Source: Actinomycetes bacterium
Lineage (GTDB): Bacteria > Actinomycetota > Acidimicrobiia > Acidimicrobiales > RAAP-2
Direction of reading: 5' to 3'
NCBI GenBank assembly: GCA_021807965.1
Contig: JAKBCI010000117.1
Coordinates: forward strand, 1-5,929
DNA: 5,929 nt
The notes under the pieces were generated by a model. The model ran no database searches and had not been told where the DNA came from. It was given only the letters and a program-made list of their open reading frames with translations. How positions within the stretch are numbered: the first letter of the stretch is position 1; every line of letters begins with the position of its first letter. Below are positions 5,671 to 5,929 of the stretch, piece after piece. Both the position numbers and the translations under genes were made by a program.

Positions 5671-5929
5671 TTACTTGGCAGCCTTGGCCGCAGCATTGAC
5701 TTGCACGGCCGGTACCGAACCGAGGAGGACCGTCGATCCGCCGGGTCCGTACTTGTCAAGTTGGAAGTTCACGGCTGAGTTGTTGTACTTGTTAAATTTG
5801 GTGGGCCCACCAGGTCCGATGTAGCGAATGGCCTTTCCCTCCTTGAGCAACTTGACACCCTCAGCGAATGAGGTGACGACCGTCGCTCCGGGAACTCCGT
5901 TCGCGATTTTCACGATGTATGGCTTGTAC
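5671..5929 (-). CDS. ABC importer solute-binding protein, C-terminal end only
   Basis: The last 85 codons of a gene that runs off the right edge; the start is outside the window. The sequence AIRYIGPGGPTKFNKYNNSA matches the conserved region near the end of the Liv-type binding proteins (periplasmic binding protein family 6), where a Y-x-G-x-x-G-x-x-x-F pattern is followed by an N-rich turn. After it come a strand (AVNFQLDKYG), GSTVLLGSVPAVQV and a short Ala/Lys tail. The preceding EGVKLLKEGK fits the helix that family members carry there, often written as 'al..a..-dg..i'. Position directly before livH fits the first gene of such operons. The protein would be exported and capture the solute. 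Ligand-binding residues and the signal sequence lie outside the window, so the ligand cannot be inferred. Confidence 0.85.
   Translation of the reverse strand, partial: YKPYIVKIANGVPGATVVTSFAEGVKLLKEGKAIRYIGPGGPTKFNKYNNSAVNFQLDKYGPGGSTVLLGSVPAVQVNAAAKAAK

Overview
The window holds one co-directional gene cluster on the minus strand, so it reads from right to left. In transcription order it carries: the last 85 codons of a periplasmic-type solute-binding protein (5929-5671), a LivH-type permease (5601-4729), a LivM-type permease (4724-3690), a LivG-type ATPase (3700-2891), a LivF-type ATPase (2894-2151), a peptidase M19 (renal dipeptidase family) enzyme (2154-1072), and an ACMSD-like metal-dependent amidohydrolase (1023-43). 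A long inverted repeat that begins at the last stop codon (9-43) looks like the end of the transcript. No gene is supported on the plus strand, and no gap between genes exceeds about 70 bases.

The first five genes form a complete core of a branched-chain/hydrophobic amino acid transporter (HAAT, Liv-type ABC importer): binding protein, two permeases, two ATPases. All expected ATPase motifs are present and both permeases appear intact. The genes are packed tightly. LivH and LivM are 4 bases apart, LivM and LivG overlap by 11, LivG and LivF by 4 (ATGA), and LivF and the dipeptidase by 4 (ATGA). The dipeptidase is therefore tied to the transporter at the translation level and is part of the same functional unit. 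It has no signal peptide, so it should act in the cytoplasm on whatever the importer brings in. The amidohydrolase follows after 48 bases with its own good ribosome binding site.

A reasonable reading is an uptake-and-degradation operon: the transporter imports a small amide-, peptide- or amino-acid-like compound, the M19 enzyme cleaves it, and the ACMSD-like enzyme hydrolyses or decarboxylates a product. The substrate cannot be read from the sequence. The DNA looks moderately high in G+C with G/C-rich third positions and purine-rich Shine-Dalgarno sites. The final hairpin lacks a U tract. This would suit an actinobacterium (for example an Acidimicrobiia-like lineage) or another G+C-rich bacterium, but the lineage assignment is weak.

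I found no mobile element, CRISPR array, RNA gene or clearly new system. The points most worth a second look are the transporter-dipeptidase-amidohydrolase linkage, a tryptophan at a substrate-contact position of the M19 enzyme, the terminal hairpin, and a perfect 10-bp hairpin sequence over the M19 active-site glutamate codon.
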